Shown: positions 9,200 through 19,979, counted from the stretch's first letter. The stretch: 64,000 bases of DNA from Tritrichomonas musculus (GCA_039105265.1 JAPFFF010000002.1:9424001-9488000), one strand, 5' to 3'. Notes: a model not told the origin generated them from the sequence alone. Made by a program: numbers and translations.

Positions 9200-11119
9200 T
9201 TACTCTTTCCCTGCTGGCACGCCAGTTTGATAGTATTCAACACCATTTACACTCCATGTGAAATATGTGTCTGAACATATCCATGCTTCTGGTGATGGTG
9301 GATGCATATTTGGGTATTCTGGATCGGGAATAAAATATGTGTCATCTTCTCCACGATACATTGGCTGACCTCTAAATGTAACAGTTATTGAAGTGCTACC
9401 TGTGTCTAATCCATCGAATACATATCCTGCATTACTTCTTTCGAGTTGAAAATTGATACCAAATGATGTTCCGTCAGAACGACAATTTAAATAACGTTTA
9501 CCAGTTGTTGGGTCGTTAAGCGGTTGGGTAAAACTATCTTCAAATTCTTGTGTTGCCTCTAACGCTCCATCTAACTCGTTTGCAATCAATTGATGTTGAT
9601 AGAATCTGGCTGCACAAGTATTAGCAAATTCGGTATCTGGATATGTTCTTTTATTAACAACTAATTGCACATTTTGATACATAATATTATCAAAACATGT
9701 TATATCTGCAGGGCTCTTAGGGAACATCATTGTGATATTTGTTGCATTACGTAATGGAATACTTTTACTGATTTCTAATCCATTTACCTTTGCTGTTCCT
9801 TCAAATATTTCTCTTGTGAGTTCTTGTGATGGAATCAATAATGGTGTTTGCAATTCACGAACCAATCCATTGTAAACATCTTGTTTTAATCCAAATCCTG
9901 CTAAATTTGAGCGACCTAATTGAATAGTACCACCGAGAACATCTAGTGTAATCTTTTCTGTTTTCAGGTTGATTGAATCAGATTTTGTTGTGGCAAGTAA
10001 GGCTCCTTTCAATTCACTTTTAATGATTTTAACAGTGTCTCCAGGATCTAATGGTTTATCAGGATTAGCTGCTGCGATTAATTCAGCAAATTCCTTTTTA
10101 TTAACATCATCACGTGATACTTTATATTTAGTGAATTCTTCATCTGTGTATCCAAAATCAATTGTTGGATGCTCTAGTACATCATCATCATATACATTTA
10201 CGCCTTTATATCTTTGATACTCTATATGAAGCTTTTGTGAAGGAGTTGGATTTGATGAATAATGAGAGACAATCACTGATGGTCTACCAATTTGTGTGAA
10301 TTTACGTGATATAGGTATAACAGCAGGCATTTCTTCATCTATTTCTTTATCTTCTAAAAATTGAAGTGTTTCTTTAACTACATTTGGATTCACTTGTGCC
10401 CATACAAGTGCGCGTAAACTTGTTTTTACTTCTTCTTCTATTTCTCCACAGATTGCATTAGGATATAATTGCCATGCTTGAAGTGCTAATTGGTCTACAA
10501 ATGGTATAGTCAATTCGATGGTAAATTTATGTGGTTGTCCATCTGCAATATCCTTTAAGTCTACATAACAGCCACAAATTGATGGAGAGAATTGTGAAAC
10601 ATTTTCCCATGTAGAATGTGAATATTTTGATGTTGCTTTTGCATCTCTTGGCTTAATAGAATTATATGCAAATGATTCACGTTGTAATTCATCTTGACGA
10701 TATGCACCTAAGAGTTTATCATTAATCCAAAATCTACAATCTTCATAGAATTCTACAGCATTTTTGAATCCAACGAATATTTTCATGAGTCCATGTGTGT
10801 CAGCAGATACGTCAATTGGTTTTGATAATTTTATGATAAAATCTAAAAGAATAGTCGTGAATGACTTCTCAATTTGTGTAATTGTGTGCCCAGAATGTGT
10901 TAATTTTATACGTGTTTTTGTACCTACAGGTAATGGTGCATCTTTATCTTTGAATTCCTCCATGACAAACGAAAATGTGTTATCTCCACCATTTCTTTGT
11001 ATAAGATTACGTAATTTTGATTGAAAGAATGATAAAACATCACCCTCATCATTTCCTAAATTCTTTGTTTGTGCGTTGTAATAAGTCATTTGTTTAAATA
11101 TAAAAATAATGTTTATCAT
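9200..11119 (-). CDS. Polinton major capsid protein (double jelly-roll type)
   Basis: A 639-aa protein with the size, position and composition of the Polinton major capsid protein. It begins with an unstructured N-terminus (MTYYNAQTKNLGNDEGDV is the likely true start, a few codons inside), has two large beta-rich halves and ends in DTYFTWSVNGVEYYQTGVPAGKE. Motifs such as CRFWINDKLLGAY and ITVTFRGQPMYRGEDD fit the strand-loop pattern of double jelly-roll capsids. The family assignment uses known Polinton gene order (capsid next to a small membrane-active protein, the packaging ATPase and a second virion gene). It would form the hexameric capsomers of the particle. Confidence 0.75.
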   Translation of the reverse strand: MINIIFIFKQMTYYNAQTKNLGNDEGDVLSFFQSKLRNLIQRNGGDNTFSFVMEEFKDKDAPLPVGTKTRIKLTHSGHTITQIEKSFTTILLDFIIKLSKPIDVSADTHGLMKIFVGFKNAVEFYEDCRFWINDKLLGAYRQDELQRESFAYNSIKPRDAKATSKYSHSTWENVSQFSPSICGCYVDLKDIADGQPHKFTIELTIPFVDQLALQAWQLYPNAICGEIEEEVKTSLRALVWAQVNPNVVKETLQFLEDKEIDEEMPAVIPISRKFTQIGRPSVIVSHYSSNPTPSQKLHIEYQRYKGVNVYDDDVLEHPTIDFGYTDEEFTKYKVSRDDVNKKEFAELIAAANPDKPLDPGDTVKIIKSELKGALLATTKSDSINLKTEKITLDVLGGTIQLGRSNLAGFGLKQDVYNGLVRELQTPLLIPSQELTREIFEGTAKVNGLEISKSIPLRNATNITMMFPKSPADITCFDNIMYQNVQLVVNKRTYPDTEFANTCAARFYQHQLIANELDGALEATQEFEDSFTQPLNDPTTGKRYLNCRSDGTSFGINFQLERSNAGYVFDGLDTGSTSITVTFRGQPMYRGEDDTYFIPDPEYPNMHPPSPEAWICSDTYFTWSVNGVEYYQTGVPAGKE

Positions 11120-11158
11120 AATTTACATTTTATTTACGACAGTAAAGTAAACTAAACT

Positions 11159-11479
11159 TTGTTTATGTTTACTGGAATTGAAATGGCATTTGGAAGTTGG
11201 TTTAAAAATTTGATTAGCGGTGCAAAAAATATTATTGGAAAAGCATTACCAGTACTTAAAAAAGGAGCAGAAATTGTATCAAAAGTAGCTCCAGTTATTG
11301 GAGGTGCAATTGGTGGAACAGCAGGAAATGTTATCAATAAAATAGGCAACTACGCAGGGAAATTTGCGGGCAATAAGTCTGTAGGTGTTAATGGGGCGGG
11401 TATCAGACAAACTAGTAATGGACCTGTAAATGCCCAGTATTTTAATCCAGGAAGATTTGATATACCATTATTGAAGTAA
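11159..11479 (+). CDS. Small amphipathic/membrane-active virion protein
   Basis: A 106-aa protein with an N-terminal amphipathic and glycine-rich stretch (FGSWFKNLISGAKNIIG, then PVIGGAIGGTAGNVINKIG). This pattern is like adenovirus pre-protein VI and the small membrane-lytic peptides of Polintons and virophages. The second in-frame ATG (MAFGSWF) is a more natural start than the first. It is divergent from the capsid gene with about 40 bp between starts. A role in membrane disruption during entry is inferred by analogy. Confidence 0.6.
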   Translation: MFMFTGIEMAFGSWFKNLISGAKNIIGKALPVLKKGAEIVSKVAPVIGGAIGGTAGNVINKIGNYAGKFAGNKSVGVNGAGIRQTSNGPVNAQYFNPGRFDIPLLK

Positions 11480-11501
11480 TTTAAATTTATTTCAAATGTA
11501 A

Positions 11502-11858
11502 ATGAACGATGTGAAAATAATTGAACCTATCTCAAAGTATACTAAAGAGTTTGATACAGTTGATGAATTTAATTTGTATTATAACAAGCATAAAAATGAT
11601 ATGGATTCACTTACAACGCATAAATTAAACAAAATGTATTACATAAAAGGATATCACATAACGAAAATAAAAAATGTTTTAATGTTAAAGAAGATTAAAG
11701 AAGAGAATATTAATGAAGAGCAAAAAAATAATTTTATTAGTGAGATATCTGAATTGAAACAAGAGATAAAACAGATAAAAGAAACAATAAATAATATTAT
11801 TCATTTTATTAATCCTCATACACAAGACAACATGGTGTTGCCCCCTTCTGATACCTGA
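11502..11858 (+). CDS. Polinton hypothetical coiled-coil protein
   Basis: A 118-aa protein, lysine/glutamate/isoleucine rich. The C-terminal half contains a clear heptad pattern (ISELKQEIKQIKETINNIIHF), suggesting an oligomerising coiled coil. No family recognised. It starts about 20 bp after the amphipathic protein gene, and its 3' end overlaps that of the convergent packaging ATPase by about 40 bp. Confidence 0.55.
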   Translation: MNDVKIIEPISKYTKEFDTVDEFNLYYNKHKNDMDSLTTHKLNKMYYIKGYHITKIKNVLMLKKIKEENINEEQKNNFISEISELKQEIKQIKETINNIIHFINPHTQDNMVLPPSDT

Positions 11859-12637
11859 ACGATTAAGCATGAATGTGAATCAGGATAAATATTTTTTTCT
11901 TCTGCTAATTGTCTATATAAATTATAAAATTCTTCAAAATCTAAATTACTAGCTGATTGTGAATATATATAATGCAACTGTTGACGATTAAAACATGGAA
12001 ATACAAACAAAGTTGTTATCTCATTTTTGATATGTGGCTTAATTCCTTTCCATCCTTGGATTAATAAGAAGTATGTGATATTTGTGTGCCTACATCTACG
12101 AAGTTGTTGGCTAAAATATGATTCTTCTGATGAAAATAGTTTGCTATTAGAGATATCATCAAAAAGTACTAATGTGTGAAGATACTCTTTAGCAAAGTCT
12201 TGTATATGTAAAACATTAAACATATCATTTTTTTGTCCATCATCTAATCTTTCTTCTAAGTGTTCTCTTTTGACAAGATAATAGAGATTTTTTGCAGCTA
12301 TCAATTCTGTCATAAAATCAACTGCATTTTTCTCAGAGATTGTAATATATGGCATTTTAATTAGATGTTTCAATGTTTGCCAGCTCCTATCATTTTCATC
12401 TCCATTCTTCGTGATATAGACTAATAAATGGTGTGTTTTTATTAATCCTATTTTGATTATCTCTTGTAGAGCAATAACTGTTTTACCAGAATTTTGTTTG
12501 CCTACGATAACATTTACTGAATTATATTTAACGTGAATATCTTCGTGAATAGGTTCTATTAATGCACCTGATAAATTGTCTTTATTTTGTTTTAGTGTAT
12601 CAGATACTAAATAATTGACGTCTTTTAGGCTATTCAT
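11816..12637 (-). CDS. Polinton genome-packaging ATPase (FtsK/HerA type)
   Basis: A 273-aa P-loop ATPase. The Walker A motif is VIVGKQNSGKTVIALQEI (about residues 38-55), and the Walker B is HTLVLFDDISNSKL (about residue 155). A sensor-like segment (LRRCRHTNITYFLLIQGW) follows, as in A32/FtsK-HerA packaging ATPases of Polintons, virophages and large DNA viruses. It would translocate the element's DNA into the capsid. It sits directly downstream of the 697-aa virion gene on the same strand, matching the family's conserved packaging/structural module. Confidence 0.88.
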   Translation of the reverse strand: MNSLKDVNYLVSDTLKQNKDNLSGALIEPIHEDIHVKYNSVNVIVGKQNSGKTVIALQEIIKIGLIKTHHLLVYITKNGDENDRSWQTLKHLIKMPYITISEKNAVDFMTELIAAKNLYYLVKREHLEERLDDGQKNDMFNVLHIQDFAKEYLHTLVLFDDISNSKLFSSEESYFSQQLRRCRHTNITYFLLIQGWKGIKPHIKNEITTLFVFPCFNRQQLHYIYSQSASNLDFEEFYNLYRQLAEEKNIYPDSHSCLIVQVSEGGNTMLSCV

Positions 12638-12686
12638 TTACATGTTAATAGATTATATTATGTGTAAAAAAAGACTCATATTATGT

Positions 12687-14780
12687 TTAGTTTAAAAATG
12701 CCTCATCATCTTCTAAGTTCCATTCGCCATTCTGTTCTCGATTATATTCTTGTGTGATACCATCGTGCCATTCACCTCCTTCTTCATCATTTTGATGGTC
12801 GTACTGCATGCCCTGTTGTTCTCGTCCAGTATATTGGTCGTGTATCAAATTTTCCCTTTCACGTTCATTGACTTCTTGAGCTGATTCTACCATAGCGTGT
12901 CCGAAATCATTATAAATCTTATTTCTGAGTTGTGCTCTTTGTTCAGCAGTCCAATTATTTCCATTAGTATGAAGAACATGTAATAATAGGCTTGATACTT
13001 CTGCATCAACTATTCGTTTTCCTTCACTCTTCTTACACCATTTCTTAAACTCTTCATGTTCTACTGAGGTGAAACCACGTTTTCGAGCAACTGTACTAAG
13101 TATATAGTGTTTCCATAATTTTGACGTAGCCATCATAATTAGTCTTGCCTTGAATTTAGGAGTGATATCGAGTATGTTTTGAGTCCTAAGAGCGTTAATA
13201 ACATCTTCAACAACATGACTAACAACATAATCGCGGAATCTAGCAAAGGCATTCTTTCGCTTCTCCTTAACAAAACTGTACCCATCTAACTTGTAATCTC
13301 TCCATGCTTCAGGCATTGTATAGCCTGTCATCTCACCTAAATGATGTGGATTTCCATTGAGGTCATTATTATAACTATAATTCAATTTCTCCTTGAGATA
13401 TATTGGAACAGTGATTGATTTTCCGCCATGTTCATTCCTATATTGTTTTCTAGCAGCTGCATCATAATCTGTATAGAAATGAAATCGTGCAGGCCAATCT
13501 GACTTTGCTGTTGTGTATCCATTAATGTATATTGGATGGTTGCTACCATTTTTAATAATAATATCTGGAATATTATCCCCGTTAACATCTTCATCTGATA
13601 CAGACCATGGTTGACTATTAGGATTTGCTGCATTTCGTTTATTAACAATATCTTGAGCTCCAGCAAGGGTCATTGCTTTTCTTCTTCTTTTGATGTCTTT
13701 TTTATTGTCTAGAACGATATCCCATAATGAATTCATTCCTTGTTTTGGTCCACCAACCCTACCTGGTCTATGTCGAAAATGGTTTATTGATTCAATCGCT
13801 ATTCTTTGAATTTCTTGGACATTGTTCGCTATTGTATTGATATCTACCGGATGTTGAGCAAAAGAATTGTAGGCATTAACTAAATCCTGTAAATTTACTT
13901 CTTGTGCCATTTGATTTTGAAATAAAAATGTATTATTGTTATTATTAATATTAGTGTTATCTATAATTGGAGTTGTTTCATTGGCAAAGCCAAGGCCAGC
14001 GGCGCTGTCATTAGGGGGTCTTCTTCTTAATGCATTCAATGGATTCAATTCTGGAAAAGTCTCTGCTGCTCCAAATCTAAAGAAAGGTCCAGAATGCTCT
14101 TGAGGTTCCCTATGTGAAGTTTCTGGAGGTAAAGGGGGAATAATATTATTGTCGCTAGAAGCACCTTCACTTTGTGGATATACTCTATTTGTGAAATGGT
14201 CCAGACTTTCTTGATATATACGCCTTACATATTTATGGTGAATATTATCATTTGATGCAAAATTATGTTCATTGAGTATTCTAATGATAGTATGTATAAT
14301 ATTTTTTGGATACGTCTTTTTATATTGTTCAAGTGTTTGGGAATTAATTCTTGTTGTGAGTTCATTATAAACACCATTATTTGTTCTAGCCCATTTACTA
14401 AACTGATAATCATTAAAATCTTTTAAATCAGAATAACCTATTGGTCTATCATATGGATTTTCATTTTGAACCCTTTCAATGAATCTATTCATGGTAGTAT
14501 CATTAACACTATTCCCTTCACGTAAACCAAATTGAAATTCGTTAAGAGGTTCTACTAAACGAGTAGCATATGATTCGTCCCTAAGTACATATCCTCCTGA
14601 AGTAGTAGTAATATTAAACCCTAATTCATTGTTCAATCTATTACAGTATCCTAATAATTTTTGAGTATTATTGCCTTGCATTACATGACCTGCTTTAAGT
14701 ATCGCATTTGTTTTACTCATTTGAATGCTATTAAATGCAAAAAAATAATGGCCCATATAAGTATACCTATTATAAGCCAC
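12687..14780 (-). CDS. Polinton large virion-associated protein
   Basis: A 697-aa protein beside the packaging ATPase. The N-terminal half is helical and Asn-rich with a low-complexity run of asparagines (about residue 270-285). A middle block reads KRRRKAMTLAGAQDIVNKRN and then WSVSDEDVNGDNIPDIIIKN, a D-x-N-G-D loop like the calcium loops of FG-GAP/integrin-type repeats. The C-terminus is acidic (EEGGEWHDGI). A conserved protein with this D-x-N-G-D block is known in trichomonad Mavericks among the lineage-specific structural genes. Minor capsid or internal virion protein is the best guess; no enzymatic motif is visible. Confidence 0.6.
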   Translation of the reverse strand: MAYNRYTYMGHYFFAFNSIQMSKTNAILKAGHVMQGNNTQKLLGYCNRLNNELGFNITTTSGGYVLRDESYATRLVEPLNEFQFGLREGNSVNDTTMNRFIERVQNENPYDRPIGYSDLKDFNDYQFSKWARTNNGVYNELTTRINSQTLEQYKKTYPKNIIHTIIRILNEHNFASNDNIHHKYVRRIYQESLDHFTNRVYPQSEGASSDNNIIPPLPPETSHREPQEHSGPFFRFGAAETFPELNPLNALRRRPPNDSAAGLGFANETTPIIDNTNINNNNNTFLFQNQMAQEVNLQDLVNAYNSFAQHPVDINTIANNVQEIQRIAIESINHFRHRPGRVGGPKQGMNSLWDIVLDNKKDIKRRRKAMTLAGAQDIVNKRNAANPNSQPWSVSDEDVNGDNIPDIIIKNGSNHPIYINGYTTAKSDWPARFHFYTDYDAAARKQYRNEHGGKSITVPIYLKEKLNYSYNNDLNGNPHHLGEMTGYTMPEAWRDYKLDGYSFVKEKRKNAFARFRDYVVSHVVEDVINALRTQNILDITPKFKARLIMMATSKLWKHYILSTVARKRGFTSVEHEEFKKWCKKSEGKRIVDAEVSSLLLHVLHTNGNNWTAEQRAQLRNKIYNDFGHAMVESAQEVNERERENLIHDQYTGREQQGMQYDHQNDEEGGEWHDGITQEYNREQNGEWNLEDDEAFLN

Positions 14781-14804
14781 AAGTAGAGCTTGAGTCTTGT
14801 GTTT

Positions 14805-15275
14805 TCACAAGCCACATTCTTTGATGAATTGCTGATAGTTAGTCTTTAAGCGGGATTCTATTTCTTTAACCAAACTGTATGTGTCATAATTTCGAATATC
14901 ATGGTATACTATTTCTTTTCCATCTCTATTAGTAAACTTTTTTGGTTCACGTTCAATGACCAAATTTTGTAGATTCTCTTTAGTGTTTATGTTGTAATGT
15001 GCACCTTTAGTTTTGGCTTTAATATATAATTTTTCACATTCAAACAGCTTGCATAAATCATTATATTTCAATTGTTGCCTCTTCCAAAGTGATATCAATA
15101 TTGGTTTAAATACTACATAATTACTATCAAATCTATCTTCATATACTGTATCTTTACTAAATAAAACATAATATTTATATGCATTTGTTTTTAAATCAAT
15201 TGTATGCTCTTTAATAAATTCCTCTAATTTATCACATAATTTATTAATAGAAACGTATGCAACTTGTTTAGTCAT
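14805..15275 (-). CDS. Polinton hypothetical protein (156 aa), last gene before the right end
   Basis: A lysine/tyrosine-rich mixed alpha/beta protein that starts MTKQVAYVSINKLCDKLEEF and ends in a helical segment LVKEIESRLKTNYQQFIKECGL. No family was recognised, and I do not see the His-Asp/Glu-Cys pattern of the adenovirus-type maturation protease. It is the outermost gene, transcribed inwards from the right end, 25 bp upstream of the 697-aa gene, so it is probably co-expressed with the virion block. Confidence 0.55.
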   Translation of the reverse strand: MTKQVAYVSINKLCDKLEEFIKEHTIDLKTNAYKYYVLFSKDTVYEDRFDSNYVVFKPILISLWKRQQLKYNDLCKLFECEKLYIKAKTKGAHYNINTKENLQNLVIEREPKKFTNRDGKEIVYHDIRNYDTYSLVKEIESRLKTNYQQFIKECGL

Positions 15276-15289
15276 TTATCGGGTGTTAT

Positions 15290-15494
15290 TTGTATTGCGG
15301 ATAAAAAATTAAAATTAAAAGAATAAAAGTATAAAAATAAATGAATTCCAAAAAATTGCACCATCGGAAATTATGATGATGGTTCTAAATGAGCGATGTT
15401 CATGGGGGTCGTTTCGTAGCTCGTCAGAGCGGAGAAACGTAATTGGGGGGATGTTAGGACTTTAGTCCTAAAATCACCACAATTGTACACTACT
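15290..15494. repeat. Probable right terminal region of the Polinton
   Basis: About 205 non-coding bases between the last gene and the inferred element end. They are less AT-rich than their surroundings, with a G run near 15445 and the palindrome AGGACTTTAGTCCT at about 15457-15470. This fits a terminal inverted repeat, but the partner is outside the window. The CT terminus and following TACAAA are an inferred boundary. Confidence 0.6.
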
Positions 15495-15498
15495 TACA

Positions 15499-16710
15499 AA
15501 AAATGACGAAATTGTATCAGCAGATTCAATGGTGGCTGCTTCATATTATACAGGTGCTGGCTTTCAAACTGTAAAAAATATTATTAATATGACTGGCCGA
15601 CGAACACAGTCAAGGTCAACATTTTTTCGTTGTCAAGAAAAATCTGAGCCAAGATTAATATCTAAAGCAAATGAACTTGAACAAGAAGCATGTGTTTCTT
15701 TTTCAGGTCATATGGCTTTAGTTTGCAGATGGTCATCAAAGGTGCGAGGTATTCATGGAACCATCACAGCAGTTGATACAGTTACAAAAAAAGTTTTAGC
15801 TGATGCTACTCTCACTAAATTTGGTGGTTCACGTCCTAATGGCAATTTTGATGGTAGTTCAAATTCAATGGAGACAGAAGGAACAAAACTTGTGTTTAAA
15901 ACTCTTCAACAACGAGGAATTAATGGTCAAATAAAAACTATTTCAAAAGATAGAGATAACAAAAACAAAAAATTATACAAAGAGTATGAGTTAAATGATA
16001 AAATTGCATTTGATCCCGGCCATTTCAGAAATTCCTTTAAAAAAGCGCTTACAAAAATGATCAACGATAATAAAATATTTCGTTATATAAGCACCGAAAA
16101 TGAAGAAGTTGTAGTCAACAAACCTTTTGATGGTTTAGAAGGGCGATTACTAAAATGGTTCAACACTTGTCTTAGAGAAAAAAATGATGATAAACGCCTT
16201 TCAATGTGGCTATCAACAGTTCCACATTACTTAGGAGATCATTCATGTTGCATTCATGATAAAAATGAAATTCATCAAGTATGGATGCAAGGTATTGAGC
16301 ATGAGCCTTTAATTGATGTATTAAATGATTTGATAGATGACTTTGCTGATGACATTTGTCACATGTCAGTTTATCATTCCACTCAATGCGTTGAATCCGT
16401 TAATTCAACGTATAATCAAGTTGCGCCAAAAATGAAATATTGGAATAGAATCGAAGGAAGAATTGCTGCTGGCATTATCAAGCAAAATGATCCCATTGAA
16501 GCTCCTTTCATTATTAGAGAATGTTGCAATGCTCCATCGTTAAGTCAAGATGTTGAAAATGAGATAAGAAAAGATTCTCAAGAATTACAAAGAAGGAGAA
16601 TTGATTCTGATTCAATTGAATTTAGATCTAAAAAAAATAAAGCTAGATTGATAAGAAAAAAAAATATCAAGAAGATCCTAATGGTGATTTATAAACGTAC
16701 TGATGAATAA
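15499..16710 (+). pseudogene. DNA transposase, Kolobok/Mutator-like, 5' part cut off by the Polinton
   Basis: A reading frame of about 400 residues. It is open upstream of its first ATG (15529) right up to the Polinton boundary, so the true start is missing. Readable blocks are RGIHGTITAVDTVTKKVLAD, FDGSSNSMETEGTKLVFKTL, KDRDNKNKKLYKEY, KIAFDPGHFRNSF, and a late STQCVESVNSTYNQVAPKMK. The order (D-containing strand, GSS-ME block, D-x-D block, DPxH block, VES...PK block) resembles Kolobok and related Mutator-like DDE transposases. The N-terminal zinc finger and first catalytic segment would lie beyond the Polinton. The 3' end is intact to a TAA at 16708. Family-level assignment is moderate; transposase is fairly sure. 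Confidence 0.68.
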
Positions 16711-18088
16711 ATCGAAATTCTTATTTTACTTTTTAATTTTTCTTTTTGATTATGAAAATTGCTGAAATTTCATATTTCATATAAATATATAAAAAAATTT
16801 TGAATGTATTTAAATGATGAATGAAAGTCAGAAGTTTTGAATAAAAGTCATGATTTTTGCATATTTCATTTAATAAAATTCATTACATAAATCCAATAAT
16901 ATTATTTAAATCAAAGTTAGAAATTTTGAGAAAAGGTTTTAATTTTTGCAAATCACTGTATATACTAACATACATTAATTGCGCATTTTAACCAAAACGA
17001 TGTGTCTGAAAATTATAATTTGGTCAAAAGATTTAAAACAAGAATGTTAAATATATGAAACCAAACTATTAAATGACAATAGCTAATGACAATAGCTAAA
17101 AATATTAAATGAAAAGACGAAAATAATCATTGTCGAAATTGAAAAGTCGCAATAATGTCATGATTCAAAAAAAAAAAAAAAAAAAAATTAAATAAAGTGG
17201 GCATGAATTGTAAATGAATCGAACTTGATTTAATTTTAATCAGCAACAATTTAAAACAATTCATTTATAAGTTGTTTTGTCGAAATAGAAAAGTTGCAAT
17301 AATGTCATGATTCAAAAAAAAAAAAAAAAAAATAAATAAAGTCGGCATAAATTGAATTTTAACTGCTTGCTTTCATCAAGTAGGCTTTATTAGAATTGTT
17401 TAAATTATTGATAAAGAACATTTCTTGTATATATCAATTTTTGATATTGAAAAAATTCTGTTAAAAAAGTTAATATGCCAATTAAAACTTTTTGTGAAAA
17501 AAATAAAATGATACACGACCCTTAATAATTGTTAGTAAAATTCACCTATTTAAGCCTATTATGGTGAATTTGAGTTGTACAGAATTCAGAATAATAAGCA
17601 TTGCCAAAGGCATTACTCTCCTTATCAACAAAGCAAACCAAATATAGCTATAGTATTAAAGTAATTACATCAAATCTGGTAATAATCACTAAAACTAACA
17701 GAATATTACAATTTTTTTTTTAATTTTTTCAATTTAAGTTAAGCTCAAAACTAATTTTTGTAGCATTTTTCCATCAATATACTGTATTCCGATAATCATT
17801 ATCCAATTTTAACAAGCAATTAGCACCATGTGTCATAAAAGAGTCAAAAAACTGAACCTCTGAAAAATAAAATAAACTTATCAAAATAAAAAATAATATT
17901 TTGAATTTCTCTCAAATAATTTGAAAGGTCCAATTTTGGAAGGGAGTTTATATTCGTTAATGTTAATACAAATGTATTTGTTAATGTATTTCATTGTTTC
18001 CGATATTGTCGAAAAAATTTATACTCAGAAATATATTTCATATCAAGATGTTTAAAGTTTAATTAATTTTTATTTTTATTTAAAAAAA
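16711..18088. other. AT-rich region without genes; direct repeat copies
   Basis: No coding signal. Two copies of a ~78-bp segment (starting TGTCGAAAT at 17131 and 17278, each with a run of 17-22 A) lie 147 bp apart. At 17936-17956 a stretch (AGGTCCAATTTTGGAAGGGA) resembles the mariner-like terminal sequence found at 59607-59629, perhaps a decayed end of the same family. The 3' end of the upstream transposon could not be placed. Confidence 0.5.
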
Positions 18089-18096
18089 GAAAATCA

Positions 18097-19029
18097 GGCT
18101 CAAAGTCTTTATGCCCTTCACGATTTTGTGAGGATTCTCTCAATTTTTTGTGTAATTTTTTTCAAAAATGTAAAAATATAAAAATTAGCTCAGAAACAAA
18201 TTGAATGATCATAGAATTGCAAAATAAACATTCAAAATAAAAAATTAAAATATCTCCACCAAAAAATCATTAAATAAAGCATTTCACTAAATTAAATGAT
18301 AAAATATTATATTTTAGTAAATGAATATATGCACCAAAAGATGAAAAAGATGACTTTTCCTTATTCATTGAAAATAATTGAGAGATCATTGAAATAATAA
18401 TAAATGCATTCAATTAAAAAAACTAAAATATCTTGCCGGAAATAATAAAAACTATATTTCCAATCTAAATTAAACTTAATTATATAAGTAATATAATATA
18501 TAAACAAATATAAAATGCGTATATTTTTGATATTTGGTTTTTAATTCAAAATAATTGAGAGATCATTGAAATAGGAATTAATGCATTCAATTAAAAAAAC
18601 TAAAATATCTTGCCGGAAATAATAAAAACTATATTTCCAATCTAAATTAAACTTAATTATATAAGTAATATAATATATAAACAAATATAAAATGCGCATA
18701 TTTTCGATATTTGGTTTTTAATTCAAAATAATTGAGAGATCATTGAAACAAGAATTAATCTATTCAATTTAAAAATAAACAATATCCTAGTAAATTTAAC
18801 GATATGTATATTATTTCTCTGGTTAAAATAGAATTAAATTGATGATAAGTAATCAAAATAATATTAGTTAATGAGAATTATTATTTTATTATTTTGAATG
18901 CAAAAAATTGAATACTCTAATATAATCATAAATTTTTCAAAAATTTTACAAAATTTTTGAGAAATAAAAGGTATCAATCTACTCAAACAGAAAGACATTA
19001 TGTTAATTTATGTATTCCATTGTGATAAT
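18097..19029 (+). repeat. Left inverted arm of the 4.8-kb element
   Basis: Mirror of 21956-22852. It contains two full copies (18377-18553, 18554-18730) and a partial third copy of a 177-bp tandem repeat starting ATTGAGAGATCATTGAAA. The right arm carries the same tandem structure. The outer 100 bp differ by a short insertion; the rest matches with few changes. Confidence 0.9.
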
Positions 19030-19080
19030 ATGTGTAAAACCACCATATTAGAATTGATTATATCTTATATTTATTAAATA

Positions 19081-19979
19081 GATAGACTTCAAAAAGGACG
19101 AAACCGCATACCTTTTACATCGGCTTTTTATGTATTCAAAAGAATTGAACAAATAATAACAGAAATTAAATGCAATAGGAATTGGGCCAAATATAAATAC
19201 AAAAAAGAAAAAAGCAATAAAAAGCAATATAAACAACCAAATATCTTTTAAAAAATTGAATTAGAATTCAAAACAAACATACTCATTTATTACAAAAGGA
19301 TTTTATCAACGAAACATTTATGGCTTGCAAGTACTAGTCAAATTCGACATATCGCCTGGTTGTTCGCTAATTTGAGATTTTAAAACATCATCGATATTCT
19401 TCAACGAATAGATTGATTATGAACTATCAAAAACGAAGCCTATCAGAAACCTTACAATTCAAAATTATAAATATATCGAAATGAAACTGACTTTTCAAAA
19501 GGATAGAAATGAAAAAATCGAGTCTTCATTCATTTTTCCATATTAATTTACATATCTTCCATTAGATTTAGGATCTGATGCAATTGCTAATACAAAACCT
19601 TTTACTTTTTTTAAACAGCACCGATTTTTATCAATATTTTTACTTTTATGCAAGATATATTAAAAATTCCCTAAAAATTGTTTTACCTCATTTTTATTTG
19701 AGTTTTCTGAAATTTTTTATTCAAAAACAAAATTTCAATTCAGTTTTAGTCTTGAGCAACTTAAAAAAAGTCAAGGATGTTGAAGATAATTATTTTACTA
19801 ATATTAGAAGTCCTGGTTTATATCAATTAGATAAAAATAATATTGTTTTTTGTTTAAAATAAATAATTTTTTTAATTAATCTTTCTATCATTTTATCTTT
19901 CTTTTCTTTTTTTTGAAAGTTTTAAAAAAAATTTGAATGTTGTAAAAGGTATGCGGTTTCGTCCTTTTTTAAGTCTATC
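19081..19979. mobile_element. Nested 0.9-kb MITE-like element with 37-bp inverted ends
   Basis: The ends are inverted copies starting GATAGACTT and running through AAGGACGAAACCGCATACCT, about 37 bp with one mismatch. The flanks carry the same 8 bases, ATTAAATA (19073-19080 and 19980-19987). It lies just inside the left arm of the larger element, so it inserted there later. The interior has a 94-codon open frame (19578-19862) but no recognisable transposase, so it is non-autonomous. The terminus differs from that of the host element, so they are different families. Confidence 0.88.

Larger units (their letters stand above)
1..15494. mobile_element. Maverick/Polinton, right-hand part (left end outside window)
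   Basis: A large self-synthesising DNA element of the Maverick/Polinton family. Seen here: family B DNA polymerase, retroviral-type integrase, FtsK/HerA-type packaging ATPase, a capsid-like protein and several virion-like genes, mostly in the order known for trichomonad Mavericks. The right end is placed at 15494 because known Maverick termini run 5'-AG...CT-3' and the sequence ends ...GTACACTACT there. The next six bases, TACAAA, would be the target duplication, but the left end is not in view. The visible part looks close to whole, with perhaps one or two broken genes, all in the fibre-like block, so insertion was probably fairly recent. It lies inside a DNA-transposase gene. No adenovirus-like maturation protease was recognised in the visible part. 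Confidence 0.93.

Noticed and set aside
9969-11024. Plus-strand open frames inside the capsid gene
   Set aside because: Antisense shadows of a well-supported long gene.
14805-15275. Adenovirus-type maturation protease as the last Polinton gene
   Set aside because: Position would fit, but I do not see the family's active-site pattern; left as hypothetical.
19578-19862. 94-codon open frame inside the nested element
   Set aside because: Phe/Leu/Tyr-rich composition typical of random AT-rich DNA, no transposase motif.
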